A DNA stretch of 64,000 nt from an uncultured Pelagibacteraceae bacterium. GTDB taxonomy: Bacteria; Pseudomonadota; Alphaproteobacteria; Pelagibacterales; Pelagibacteraceae. The translations under genes were made by a program, and so were the position numbers. Under the pieces are notes generated by a model that saw only the letters and a program-made list of their open reading frames with translations, was not told the DNA's origin and made no database searches. Location of the stretch: positions 55,056 through 119,055 of the forward strand of contig CACMYE010000001.1 in NCBI GenBank assembly GCA_902617825.1, in the 5' to 3' direction. The number at the start of each line of letters is the position of its first letter. Within the stretch, counting starts at the first letter, position 1. Positions 1-8,152 of the stretch are shown here, piece by piece.

Positions 1-325
1 TCTTGCATGGATGGTAGATATTTTAAGTGGTGTACTTACAGGTGGCAATCATGCGGGGAGAGTTAAAGATCCATTTGATGATTTTTCTGGTCCACAAAAT
101 ATTGGGCATTTATTTATAACATTTAAAGCTAATTTATTTCAAAAAAACTACTACAAAAGAATTAAAGACAATATTCAAACAATTAAGAAACTTCCAAAAA
201 TTAAAGGTGTAAGAGAAATAATGTATCCAGGTCAAAATAAGTTTTATAGATATAAAAAAAATATAAAAAGAAAAATTTCTATTCCAGATATTATTAAAAA
301 GGACTTGGAAACTTTAATAAGTTAA
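1..325 (+). CDS. Ldh2-family malate/L-lactate/sulfolactate-type dehydrogenase, 3' fragment
   Basis: This is the C-terminal part of an NAD(P)-dependent 2-hydroxyacid dehydrogenase of the Ldh2/MdhLDH family; the start lies outside the window and the reading frame is open from base 2. The visible ILSGVLTGG segment, the later HLFITF strand and the MYPGQ motif near the end match the C-terminal lobe of this family. Family members reduce malate, lactate, sulfolactate, ureidoglycolate or cyclic imino acids, and the fragment does not show which. Its last 12 bases overlap the end of the convergent small gene. The family call is recognition by eye; the substrate is unknown. Confidence 0.75.
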   Translation, partial: LAWMVDILSGVLTGGNHAGRVKDPFDDFSGPQNIGHLFITFKANLFQKNYYKRIKDNIQTIKKLPKIKGVREIMYPGQNKFYRYKKNIKRKISIPDIIKKDLETLIS

Positions 326-511
326 CACTGTCAAAGCACCTAGAGATACTACTACTGTAGATAAAATAATTGTTCTCTTAACTCTGTCTTTTCTTTTTTG
401 AACAATTAATCTTTGTTTAAGAACATCCACGTTTACTCTAGGAGGAGATTTTAAATCTCGAGTGGGGTCATTAAAAACGTTAGATGTTCTATTTAAACCT
501 TCATTATTCAT
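314..511 (-). CDS. small single-pass membrane protein, unknown
   Basis: A 65-residue protein of unknown function. The N-terminal 45 residues are polar and basic, followed by a hydrophobic segment at about residues 47-64 that ends the protein, so it is probably a tail-anchored inner-membrane protein. It starts from ATG at 511 and its 3' end overlaps the convergent dehydrogenase by 12 bases. I recognise no family. The 78-base gap between it and the Amt-phosphatase gene could hold its promoter. Confidence 0.5.
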   Translation of the reverse strand: MNNEGLNRTSNVFNDPTRDLKSPPRVNVDVLKQRLIVQKRKDRVKRTIILSTVVVSLGALTVLTY

Positions 512-589
512 TGATTAATTAAACCACGTTACTATCAGATTTGATATATAAAGAGAGTCCAATTTGGGTTAATATTAATTATAACTACT

Positions 590-2740
590 TTACTTACCGA
601 TTGAAATTAAGGTCAAGTCATCACTTAGATTTTTGTCACCAGAAGCTTTAATAACTTTTTTGGTTATCTCAGAGAGTTGTTTTTTAACATCTAAATTGAA
701 ATTTTTTTCAATTATATCTATCGAACCTTCAATGCCAATTTCTTCACCTTGCTCAGTTTCACTTTCTGATAATCCATCTGTAAAAGCATAAAATCTATGC
801 CCATTAAGTTTCATTTTATTTGTACTATATACAGATTTATTTTTTTGAGAAATAACTCCCATTGGTGGAGATTTGCTTTCAAATTTTTGATAATTACCCT
901 TTTCATCTCTGATTACAGCTGGCTGATGTCCACCATTTACCCATCTTATTTCATCTGTATTAATATTATATTCTCCCAGTATACATGTAACAAACATACC
1001 ACCAGTTTTTGTAAGAAAAAGATCATTATTCATGTGAAACATCATTTCATCTGGATCTACTTTGTCCCTAGACATTATTTCAAATAAAGTTGATGCTTTT
1101 GCCATTACCATTCCTGCATGGATTCCTTTGCCTGCTACATCAGCAATTATAAAATAAACACTCTCATTGTGAGGATAAAAACTAAAGAAATCTCCTGAAA
1201 CTTCTCTTGCAGCGATATTTATACCATGTACAGGATAGTTTTCTAAGTTTCTTTTTGGTAAAAAATTTTCCTGAACTTTTACTGCAAGTTTGACTTCGTT
1301 AGAAATTCTTTCTCTCCATTTTTTTTTCTCAGTTTCACTGTTTTCCAATTTATTCATTAATTTATTGTAATAAAGTCCAATAACTCCACCTGAAGTAAAA
1401 GGATCTTGTGGACCCCTTATTGTTAAATCTCCGCTATCAGATTGTTTTTCTAAAATTTTAATCAAATCATGTTCAACTGATGTTGCATTGTGTTCTGCAA
1501 TATTTAATCCAAGCTCTTCATGTAGTGGACTCACTCTTAAAGGATAAAAATTATTTAAAACTTTTAAAATAAAATATGAACCAAAAAAAGCAAAAGCACC
1601 AATTGAAATCACTCCTATAAACTGAACTTCAATTTGTTCTAATCTTGAAAGACCAGTCCCTAGTAATTCTAAGTCACTAAATAAACCAACTGCTAGTGTG
1701 CCCCATACTCCTGCAGCTAAATGAACTGGAATAGCCCCTACAACATCATCTATTTCAAATTTATTTAAAATCTCATTAACAAAAATTGATATAACAGCTC
1801 CAATAATGCCAACAAAAATAGCAGTAACCGATGTCATCGAATTACATCCTGCTGTAATTGCCACTAATCCTGCCAATGGACCTAATATTACGTAATAAGG
1901 GTCTGGTTTCTTAAAAAATGCAAATGAAATACCTAGACCAGTTAGTAAACCAAAAGAAGCAGCTAGGAATGTATTAATTAAAATAAGAGGAACTGTTTCA
2001 TCCATTGCACCATTACTACCTCCATTAAAACCAAACCAACCAAACCATAAAATTAATGTGCCTAAAACTGCTAATGGAAAACTTGAACCAGTAAACTTAC
2101 CTTTGTTAGCGTCTGAATATTTCCCAATCCTTGGGCCGAGGATTAATACAGCTGCTAAAGCAATCCAGCCCCCAACTGAATGAACAATTGTACTGCCCGC
2201 AAAATCAACAAAACCAATATCTGTTAACCATCCTGTAGTTTTAACCTGACCAGTAACTGCTAATAATTGACGTGTTGAATCTATATTATTTAAATAACTA
2301 GATGACCATGACCAATGTCCAACAACTGGATAAATTAGACCAGTTGCAATTACAGTTATAATTAAATACCCATTAAATTTCATTCTTTCAGCTACAGCAC
2401 CTGAAACGATTGTAGCTGCTGTTGCAACAAACATGGCCTGAAACACAAAATAAGTCATATATTCTGCATTTTTTGTTTTAAAGAAAAATAGATCAGTTCC
2501 TATTATGCCATTCCAACTAGTTCCAAACATCAGTCCGAACCCAAAAATCCAAAAAACTACGACAGATAAACCAAAATCAGCGGCATTTTTAAGAGCAACA
2601 TTTATACTGTTTTTGTGTCGTGAAAGGCCAGTTTCCATACACATAAAACCAGCTTGCATGATAAAAACTAAAATAGCACAATCTATAACCCAAAGGGTAT
2701 CAACAAATGATTTTACTGAGTCCAAGTCTATATTGTCCAT
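590..2740 (-). CDS. ammonium transporter (Amt) fused to a PP2C/SpoIIE-type phosphatase
   Basis: A 716-residue fusion. Residues 1 to about 400 form an 11-helix Amt/Rh channel. The conserved histidine pair of the ammonium pore is present (H187 in STIVHSVGG and H340 in IPVHLAAG), so transport or at least binding looks intact. After the Amt tail motif GLNIAEH (about 411-417) comes a charged, probably coiled-coil linker (460-495), then an RsbU/SpoIIE-like PP2C domain with its metal-binding motifs: SGD at 515-517, ADVAGKG around 533-539 and the terminal DDLT at 707-710. By family knowledge such phosphatases dephosphorylate STAS antagonists, and a STAS/HATPase pair lies 1.3 kb away. It follows the 82-residue membrane protein by 3 nt and two pilin genes. 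Ammonium sensing is inference. Confidence 0.9.
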   Translation of the reverse strand: MDNIDLDSVKSFVDTLWVIDCAILVFIMQAGFMCMETGLSRHKNSINVALKNAADFGLSVVVFWIFGFGLMFGTSWNGIIGTDLFFFKTKNAEYMTYFVFQAMFVATAATIVSGAVAERMKFNGYLIITVIATGLIYPVVGHWSWSSSYLNNIDSTRQLLAVTGQVKTTGWLTDIGFVDFAGSTIVHSVGGWIALAAVLILGPRIGKYSDANKGKFTGSSFPLAVLGTLILWFGWFGFNGGSNGAMDETVPLILINTFLAASFGLLTGLGISFAFFKKPDPYYVILGPLAGLVAITAGCNSMTSVTAIFVGIIGAVISIFVNEILNKFEIDDVVGAIPVHLAAGVWGTLAVGLFSDLELLGTGLSRLEQIEVQFIGVISIGAFAFFGSYFILKVLNNFYPLRVSPLHEELGLNIAEHNATSVEHDLIKILEKQSDSGDLTIRGPQDPFTSGGVIGLYYNKLMNKLENSETEKKKWRERISNEVKLAVKVQENFLPKRNLENYPVHGINIAAREVSGDFFSFYPHNESVYFIIADVAGKGIHAGMVMAKASTLFEIMSRDKVDPDEMMFHMNNDLFLTKTGGMFVTCILGEYNINTDEIRWVNGGHQPAVIRDEKGNYQKFESKSPPMGVISQKNKSVYSTNKMKLNGHRFYAFTDGLSESETEQGEEIGIEGSIDIIEKNFNLDVKKQLSEITKKVIKASGDKNLSDDLTLISIGK

Positions 2741-2743
2741 ATT

Positions 2744-2992
2744 TTACTTATCTTTTTTTTTCCAGATAAAGTAAAAAATATAAGGAACTAATGCTGGAAC
2801 GACGCCAAACCAAAACCATTCATCCCATCTAAAACTTTTATCTAAAGCAAAGCTTTTAAGACCATTCCACCAAGTAAGATAACCAATAAATATAATCCAA
2901 CTTAAACTAATGGTTATAAAAATTTTAGTTTTATTTGAAATATCTATTTTTGGTATTCTGGAAATATAATTTTTAATCTCTTCAAAATTCAT
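2744..2992 (-). CDS. small two-helix membrane protein upstream of Amt-phosphatase
   Basis: An 82-residue protein with hydrophobic segments at about 26-42 and 60-77 and a basic tail (KKKDK), so probably two transmembrane helices. It sits between the second pilin gene (11 nt) and the Amt-PP2C gene (3 nt), all on the same strand, which suggests one transcript. No family recognised. It could be a pilus or signalling accessory, but nothing in the sequence proves this. Confidence 0.6.
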   Translation of the reverse strand: MNFEEIKNYISRIPKIDISNKTKIFITISLSWIIFIGYLTWWNGLKSFALDKSFRWDEWFWFGVVPALVPYIFYFIWKKKDK

Positions 2993-3003
2993 GGGAAATT
3001 AAT

Positions 3004-3429
3004 TTAACAGTTTTTTCCTTTAGGTGGAGAAAAGCTTCCGCTTGGTAAAAGAGTTAATTCGCAAGATCCCCCAACTTCTTTTGCAATTATTTTATAACTA
3101 GATCCGTCTTGATCAATACAAATATTATAACCAAGCTCATCATTAATACTATCCGTGCCACCTAATAAATCTGTTTCAATTGCAGTCGAAGTTGAGTTTG
3201 ATGCAGGACATGATTTGGTATAATAACTTCCATTGTCTGAATAATATTCAGTTTGTCCTAAAGAAATTTGCTGCATCACATTCTTTGTGGAAGTTTTTTT
3301 AGCTGATGCTACATAGCCGTTATAGCTTACAATACCTATAGCAGCTAAAATTCCTATGATTGCAACAACCACCAAAAGCTCGATAAGGGTAAACCCTGAG
3401 CTTTTGGAAGTCATAAAATTTCTTTTCAA
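3004..3429 (-). CDS. pilA: type IV pilin (PilA-like)
   Basis: A 141-residue prepilin. A short basic leader ends in G12, followed by the processed methylated-Phe N-terminus FTLIELLVVVAIIGILAAIG, with the glutamate at position +5 that is standard for type IV pilins. The globular part is small and has four cysteines (SCPAS, YNICID, GSCEL and a C-terminal cysteine), compatible with disulphides. It follows the other pilin gene by 8 nt. Whether it is the major fibre subunit or an accessory pilin cannot be told from sequence. Confidence 0.9.
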   Translation of the reverse strand: MKRNFMTSKSSGFTLIELLVVVAIIGILAAIGIVSYNGYVASAKKTSTKNVMQQISLGQTEYYSDNGSYYTKSCPASNSTSTAIETDLLGGTDSINDELGYNICIDQDGSSYKIIAKEVGGSCELTLLPSGSFSPPKGKNC

Positions 3430-3437
3430 ATTAAAGA

Positions 3438-3911
3438 TTATTCAATCGTAATATCTTTTGTCAGAACATTTCCTGATGTTCCACAATCTGAGTCTTCTGT
3501 GAAGCAAGTAGCTACTGTTAAAATTGTGGTGGACTTCGCGTTAAGATTAATATAACCGCCATTTGATGTTGTTGTACCGCTTCTTACAGCCATGTCAGAT
3601 GTGCTGTATGGATTTTTAAAATCAGCAAAAGGGCCAGTAGATTTCGTAGCAGCTGATATAACGTTTGCTGCATTTCTAGTAGAGCATTTTAATTCTCCGC
3701 CCATAGCGTTTTCCTCACCTAAGTTACATTTTTGTAATTCTGCAGCAATATATTTAACAACATTTGAATGACTTGATTTAGCTGACTGTTTTTTGGCACC
3801 TGATGTGTAACCCGAGTAAGCAACAACTCCAACAGCTGCAAGAATTCCTATAATTGCTACAACAACTAGTAGCTCAATTAATGTAAAACCTTTATTGTTT
3901 ATCTTTTTCAT
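3438..3911 (-). CDS. pilA: type IV pilin (PilA-like), first of a pair
   Basis: A 157-residue prepilin with leader MKKINNKG, then FTLIELL and a hydrophobic helix ending in AYSGYTSGAKK. The segment after the helix (SHSNVVKYIAAELQKC) resembles that of the pilin at 21.2-21.7 kb, so the two are paralogues. It is the promoter-proximal gene of the minus-strand run pilin, pilin, 82-aa protein, Amt-phosphatase. An AGAGG ribosome binding site precedes the ATG. Its position behind a good promoter makes it a candidate major pilin. Confidence 0.92.
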   Translation of the reverse strand: MKKINNKGFTLIELLVVVAIIGILAAVGVVAYSGYTSGAKKQSAKSSHSNVVKYIAAELQKCNLGEENAMGGELKCSTRNAANVISAATKSTGPFADFKNPYSTSDMAVRSGTTTSNGGYINLNAKSTTILTVATCFTEDSDCGTSGNVLTKDITIE

Positions 3912-3970
3912 AGTTAAAAACCTCTTTATTTTTAATAATTTAAATTTTATATAACTAAATATTATTTGTT

Positions 3971-4000
3971 AATATAATACAATTAATCATTTTGGGTCAA
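3971..4000 (-). promoter_or_regulatory. sigma70-type promoter for the pilin/Amt-phosphatase run
   Basis: On the minus strand, TTGACC (4000-3995) and TATATT (3976-3971) are spaced by 18 bases in the 143-base divergent gap between the pilin and STAS genes. This gives a 5' UTR of roughly 50 bases before the pilin ATG. Pattern match only. Confidence 0.5.
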
Positions 4001-4054
4001 TCACAGATTGTATTTTTATTGATTTTAATGAAAATTTAATAAATAAAGGCAATT

Positions 4055-4354
4055 GTGAGTTATAAAGTTACTGAAGAAGGCAATATTTCAACTGTCTATC
4101 TAGATGGAGAGATAGATATGGATGTTACTGAAAAAGCAAAAGAGGTTATCATGCCTCTAATTGAGGCTAAAAAGGAAGTTCACCTAAATTTGAAAGAAGT
4201 TCAGTATATGGACTCCTCCGGTATATCAGTGCTCATTGAAAGTCATCAAAAAGCTACAGAACTTGGAACTAAAGTTATTTTAAAAGAAATTAGTAAATCA
4301 GTTCTAAAAGTAATCATGATGGCTAAACTTGAACAAATCCTAAATTTGGATTAA
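4055..4354 (+). CDS. STAS-domain anti-sigma factor antagonist (RsbV-like)
   Basis: A 99-residue single STAS domain. The antagonist hallmark YMDSSGISVLI is at about residues 51-61, and a serine of DSSG is the usual phosphorylation site. The start is GTG, with AAAGG a few bases upstream. It overlaps the following HATPase gene by one base (TAATG), a classic rsbV-rsbW arrangement. By family knowledge the unphosphorylated protein binds and occupies the HATPase, and PP2C phosphatases regenerate it. It is the only STAS protein in the window, while three candidate phosphatases are present. It is divergent from the pilin operon. Confidence 0.92.
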   Translation: MSYKVTEEGNISTVYLDGEIDMDVTEKAKEVIMPLIEAKKEVHLNLKEVQYMDSSGISVLIESHQKATELGTKVILKEISKSVLKVIMMAKLEQILNLD

Positions 4355-4788
4355 TGAGTCAATCACAAATAAATAATTTAGATGAAAAAAGAGACTTTGA
4401 AGTTAATTCATCTAATCTAAAACATGTAAGATCTTTTTGTAGAGAAGTTTTTGAAAAATTAAATATCAACCAAGAGCTAAAGGATGAATTGGTTTTAGCT
4501 ATTGCTGAGGCAGCACAAAATATCGTCAAACATGCTTACAAAAATGAAGAAACTGAAGATAAAATGGAGATCAAAATATCTGTTAGTGATGGATATTTAG
4601 AAATAGGTTTTTTTGATAAAGGAAGACCTGTTGAAAAAGATAAAATAAGGCATCGAAAAATTGACGATATTAAACCTGGCGGATTGGGAACTTTTTTTAT
4701 TCAACAAATTATGGATGCAGTGGTTTTTAAAGAAGGTGAAAAACCATGGATTAATCACCTAATACTCTCGAAAAATTTAAATAGTTAG
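4354..4788 (+). CDS. RsbW/SpoIIAB-like HATPase (anti-sigma factor or switch kinase)
   Basis: A 144-residue HATPase_c_2 (GHKL) protein. The N-box lies in AIAEAAQNIVKHAYK (about 50-64); DKGRP (about 89-93) and GGLGTFFIQQI (about 109-119) are the G1/G2-type ATP-lid motifs. Proteins of this kind phosphorylate their STAS partner and sequester an output protein, usually a sigma factor. No sigma factor gene is present in this window, so the output is unknown. It is translationally coupled to the STAS gene. Its last 4 bases overlap the convergent lipoprotein gene. Confidence 0.9.
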   Translation: MSQSQINNLDEKRDFEVNSSNLKHVRSFCREVFEKLNINQELKDELVLAIAEAAQNIVKHAYKNEETEDKMEIKISVSDGYLEIGFFDKGRPVEKDKIRHRKIDDIKPGGLGTFFIQQIMDAVVFKEGEKPWINHLILSKNLNS

Positions 4789-5081
4789 TTTTTTTTTAAG
4801 TAGCAATCTAAATCATTATAATCGTCAAAAAACATCTCCGCTAGTTCGTTGCTACTTGTTATAGAACAATCTAATGGTTCATTAAAACCTTGTGCCACAT
4901 GTTCACTTACATTTTTGCCTGTTTGATGCTTGATACCTGCATTTACTGTGCCAGATAGTAAAGCTTGATTTACACTCCCTGTAGTAGCAACTGTTACTGC
5001 TGGACCAAGAACTGAAACACTCTGGGTGCAACCAGTAAGAAAAATAAAAATAAATAATAATTTTAAATTTTTAGTCACCAT
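4785..5081 (-). CDS. small lipoprotein, unknown
   Basis: A 98-residue protein with a lipoprotein signal: basic start, hydrophobic core, then the lipobox LTGC with C18. The mature part has a small-residue-rich stretch (about 24-48) and two further cysteines near the end. It sits 78 bases downstream of pilC on the same strand, so it may be the last gene of the pilMN-O-P-Q-B-C run. Function unknown; an envelope or pilus accessory role is a guess from position. Confidence 0.6.
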   Translation of the reverse strand: MVTKNLKLLFIFIFLTGCTQSVSVLGPAVTVATTGSVNQALLSGTVNAGIKHQTGKNVSEHVAQGFNEPLDCSITSSNELAEMFFDDYNDLDCYLKKN

Positions 5082-5159
5082 TTTAACTTTTATATAAATT
5101 ATTTTAAATTTAAAGATTTTTGTAACAGTTAGTTCTTACAATGTGTTCATTTTGATTTT

Positions 5160-6398
5160 TTAACCACCAATAATTGCTCCAACATTAAATATTGGTGAGT
5201 ACATTGCAATCATCAGTCCACCAATCATTGCTCCCATAAACACAATCATAATTGGTTCAATTAAACTGGACATATTGTCTACTGCTGTATCAAACTCCTC
5301 CTCATAATAATTTGATACTGAGGTAAACATTTCATCTAAATTTCCTGTTTGTTCCCCAACCGAAATTAACTGACTAAAAGTTGGTGGAAAAATAGGTTCT
5401 TTTAAAAATAATTTTGTGAGTGTGTCTCCTGAAAAAACACCTTTTTTCACATTTTCTAAAGCAAGTGTAACTACATCGTTATTACTAACTGATTTTGCAA
5501 TTTCAATACTTTCAAGTAAGTTTACTCCAGCAGAGCTAAGATTACCCATAATCAAGGAAATTCTAGCTATCAAAGATTTTAAAATCATATCTCCGAACAC
5601 GGGCATTTTTAAAACTCTTTGATGCCACTTATATCGAATAGCTGGGATTTTAGTTGTGGTATATTTAAATACTAAAAACAATATAACCGACACAATTCCT
5701 AGTGTTAGACCTCCTGATCCTCTCATAAAGTTACTTGCTGTCATAATGACAGCTGTTGGCGTTGGAAGTGCTACACCCATACCTTCGTACATCTCTGCAA
5801 AAACAGGGACAACTTTAACTAACATGAAAACCATTACAGTTATTGCAACAGTAAACATCACCACAGGATAGGTTAAAGCGCTTTTAATTTTCTTTTTAAC
5901 TTTTTCTCTTTTTTCCAAAGATTCAACTAATTTCATTAAGAATACATCGAGTTTTCCACTAGCCTCTCCTGCCTTAATAAGATTAATATAAATATTGTCG
6001 AATACTTTTGGATATTTTTCAAAACATTTGGAAAGCGTAATTCCACCTTCCAAACTTTTTCTGATATCCTCAATAATTTCTTTCATCGTTGGATGTTCAA
6101 TTTGATCCCTTAACATACTAAGCACATTAAGAATTGGCAGACCTGCCTTCACCATTGTGGCAAATTGTTTTGAAAAAATTACAACATCTTGTGGTTTTAC
6201 TGCTTTCTTTCCAAAAGAAAAACCACCACCTTTTTTCTTTTCTTTGGTCGCTTTCTTCTTTGTTTTTATTAAGTTGGTAATAATTATTTTTTGTTCTTTT
6301 AGTTTAAAGGATGCCTCTTCTTGATTTAATGCATCAATAGATCCTTCAACATATTTTCCTGCTGAAATCCCTTTATATGAAAAAGTTTCTGAAGACAT
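5160..6398 (-). CDS. pilC: type IV pilus inner-membrane platform protein PilC/GspF
   Basis: A 412-residue polytopic protein with two T2SSF repeats. The first follows the motif DVVIFSKQFATMVKAGLPIL (about 77-96) and the second runs from about 275 to 395 with SVGEQTGNLDEM. Three hydrophobic helices lie around 180-200, 230-247 and 385-405. It anchors the pilus assembly machine and couples the ATPases to pilin extraction. It starts 5 nt after the pilB stop. The N-terminal 60 residues form the usual small cytosolic domain. Length and motifs fit a complete gene. Confidence 0.93.
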   Translation of the reverse strand: MSSETFSYKGISAGKYVEGSIDALNQEEASFKLKEQKIIITNLIKTKKKATKEKKKGGGFSFGKKAVKPQDVVIFSKQFATMVKAGLPILNVLSMLRDQIEHPTMKEIIEDIRKSLEGGITLSKCFEKYPKVFDNIYINLIKAGEASGKLDVFLMKLVESLEKREKVKKKIKSALTYPVVMFTVAITVMVFMLVKVVPVFAEMYEGMGVALPTPTAVIMTASNFMRGSGGLTLGIVSVILFLVFKYTTTKIPAIRYKWHQRVLKMPVFGDMILKSLIARISLIMGNLSSAGVNLLESIEIAKSVSNNDVVTLALENVKKGVFSGDTLTKLFLKEPIFPPTFSQLISVGEQTGNLDEMFTSVSNYYEEEFDTAVDNMSSLIEPIMIVFMGAMIGGLMIAMYSPIFNVGAIIGG

Positions 6399-6403
6399 TT
6401 AGA

Positions 6404-8152
6404 TCACTCTCCAGATAAAACACGATCGAATTCTCTGAAATTTAAATCTCCAGTTAAAATCATTTCTCGACCCATGTCTTGCATTGTTCTAAAACCTTCT
6501 CTAGTGGCTATCTCTTTTAGCTCTGGTGTTGTTGCTTGTCTTAAAATTGCTTCTTTAATTGGTTTTGTAACATTTAAAATTTCATAAATACCCATTCTTC
6601 CTTTGTAGCCAGTATCTTTACATTTCGGGCAACCTTTGCCTTTTTGAACTTTGGCTCTTGATGCTTGCTCAACTGTAAATCCAAAATCAGCTAAAGCTTT
6701 AGGGGTAATATCATCATCAGGGACTCTACATTCGGTACAAGTTTTTCTAGCAAGTCTTTGTGCTAATACTAGTGTTACCGCAGCACTAATTAAATAATCT
6801 GGTGTTCCCATATTTTGTAGTCTTGTAATTGTGCTTGGCGCATCATTAGTGTGCAAAGTACTGAATACTAAGTGACCAGTTAAAGCAGCCTTCAAACCTA
6901 TGTCCACAGTCTCTTTATCCCTCATCTCTCCTACAAGAATAATTTCTGGGTCTTGTCGCAAAAAAGATCTTAAAGCAGTTGAAAAGTTAAAACCAATATC
7001 GTCTTTAATTTGAACTTGACCTACACCATCTAATTCATATTCAACAGGATCTTCCGCGGTTAAAATGTTTAGATGAGGTTTTGATACTTCTTTTAAAATA
7101 CTGTAAAGCGTTGTTGTTTTTCCAGACCCTGTAGGTCCTGTTACCAATACTAATCCTTGAGTACCATGTATTGCTTTTCTTAAATTATTTAAATCTGTTT
7201 CTTCAAAATTTAATTGTTCCAGACTAATATCACCTGCATCTTTATTTAATACCCGCATTACAATTCTTTCATTGTTGGCTGTAGGTAGTATTGAAAGACG
7301 TAAATCTACTACTTTGCCATCTATTTTAAATGGAATTGCTCCATCTTGTGGGAGTCTTCTTTCTGCAATGTCAAGTTTTCCCATGATTTTAAAACGAGTA
7401 ACTACCGCACCATAGTTAGAATGCAAAAATTTAGAAAACTGTTCTTGCTCTTGTAAGATACCATCTAATCGATATCTCACTCTTGAGGTAAATCTATATG
7501 GCTCAATATGAATATCAGATACACCTGTTTTAATTGCTTCTGCAACGACAGCTGTTGAAAATTTAATTACCTCAGACTCATTTTCTAAAGCCTCAATATC
7601 TTCATCAGGTTTTTCGTCTAAAATTTCTGTATTTTCATCGATATCGTAATCAAAAGTCTTAACTTTTTCCATATTTTTCTTTTGAATGCTCTCATATGTT
7701 TCCTCACCCTCTGCATGAAGTTTTTTTATAAAATTTGAAATATCTGAAATTTTAGCTGCATGTAATTCGATATCCATCTTAGTGATAGTTCTTAAATTTC
7801 TCATCAAACTTAATTTTGAGCTATCCGGGATTGCTATATGCAAAATTTTACCTTCTACCTTGAATGGTGCAATAAAGTTCATATGAATATAATTTGATGG
7901 CAGAACTGACTTAATATCATCTGCAATTGGAGTGGAAGATAAATCAATTACATCTAATGATTGCTCTTTGACCAATAAATCTAAAATTTTATCTTCGTCT
8001 GTTAAATTAAGTTCAAAAACTGCGTCTAGTTGAGATTTTTGTGTTTCGCTTGAAACTTTTTTTATGTTTGCTAAATCTTTTCCTGATATTATATCTTGAT
8101 CAATCAAGATATTAATAAGGTTTATTTCTGACTCTCTACTTATATTAATCAT
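6404..8152 (-). CDS. pilB: type IV pilus assembly ATPase PilB/GspE (MshEN-containing)
   Basis: A 582-residue assembly ATPase. The N-terminal 150 residues look like a MshEN/T2SSE_N domain, which in some relatives binds cyclic di-GMP. The ATPase core has Walker A GPTGSGKTTTL (from about 337), the Asp-box and Walker B around ILVGEMRD, and the His-box STLHTND. A zinc tetracysteine motif (CTEC and CPKC, about 474-510) is intact. It overlaps the secretin stop by one base. It should power pilus extension opposite PilT. Cyclic di-GMP control is possible but not shown. Confidence 0.94.
   Translation of the reverse strand: MINISRESEINLINILIDQDIISGKDLANIKKVSSETQKSQLDAVFELNLTDEDKILDLLVKEQSLDVIDLSSTPIADDIKSVLPSNYIHMNFIAPFKVEGKILHIAIPDSSKLSLMRNLRTITKMDIELHAAKISDISNFIKKLHAEGEETYESIQKKNMEKVKTFDYDIDENTEILDEKPDEDIEALENESEVIKFSTAVVAEAIKTGVSDIHIEPYRFTSRVRYRLDGILQEQEQFSKFLHSNYGAVVTRFKIMGKLDIAERRLPQDGAIPFKIDGKVVDLRLSILPTANNERIVMRVLNKDAGDISLEQLNFEETDLNNLRKAIHGTQGLVLVTGPTGSGKTTTLYSILKEVSKPHLNILTAEDPVEYELDGVGQVQIKDDIGFNFSTALRSFLRQDPEIILVGEMRDKETVDIGLKAALTGHLVFSTLHTNDAPSTITRLQNMGTPDYLISAAVTLVLAQRLARKTCTECRVPDDDITPKALADFGFTVEQASRAKVQKGKGCPKCKDTGYKGRMGIYEILNVTKPIKEAILRQATTPELKEIATREGFRTMQDMGREMILTGDLNFREFDRVLSGE

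Noticed and set aside
797..1087. 96-residue plus-strand frame inside the Amt-phosphatase gene
   Set aside because: It is the opposite-strand shadow of conserved PP2C coding sequence and has no family or ribosome binding site. The frames at 2505-2774, 5416-5622, 5656-5871, 8594-8815, 31374-31739, 32324-32854 and 50758-51138 are rejected for the same reason.
4055..4788. Classical RsbV-RsbW general stress operon with sigma factor
   Set aside because: No sigma factor gene follows or lies anywhere in the window, so the output was left open.
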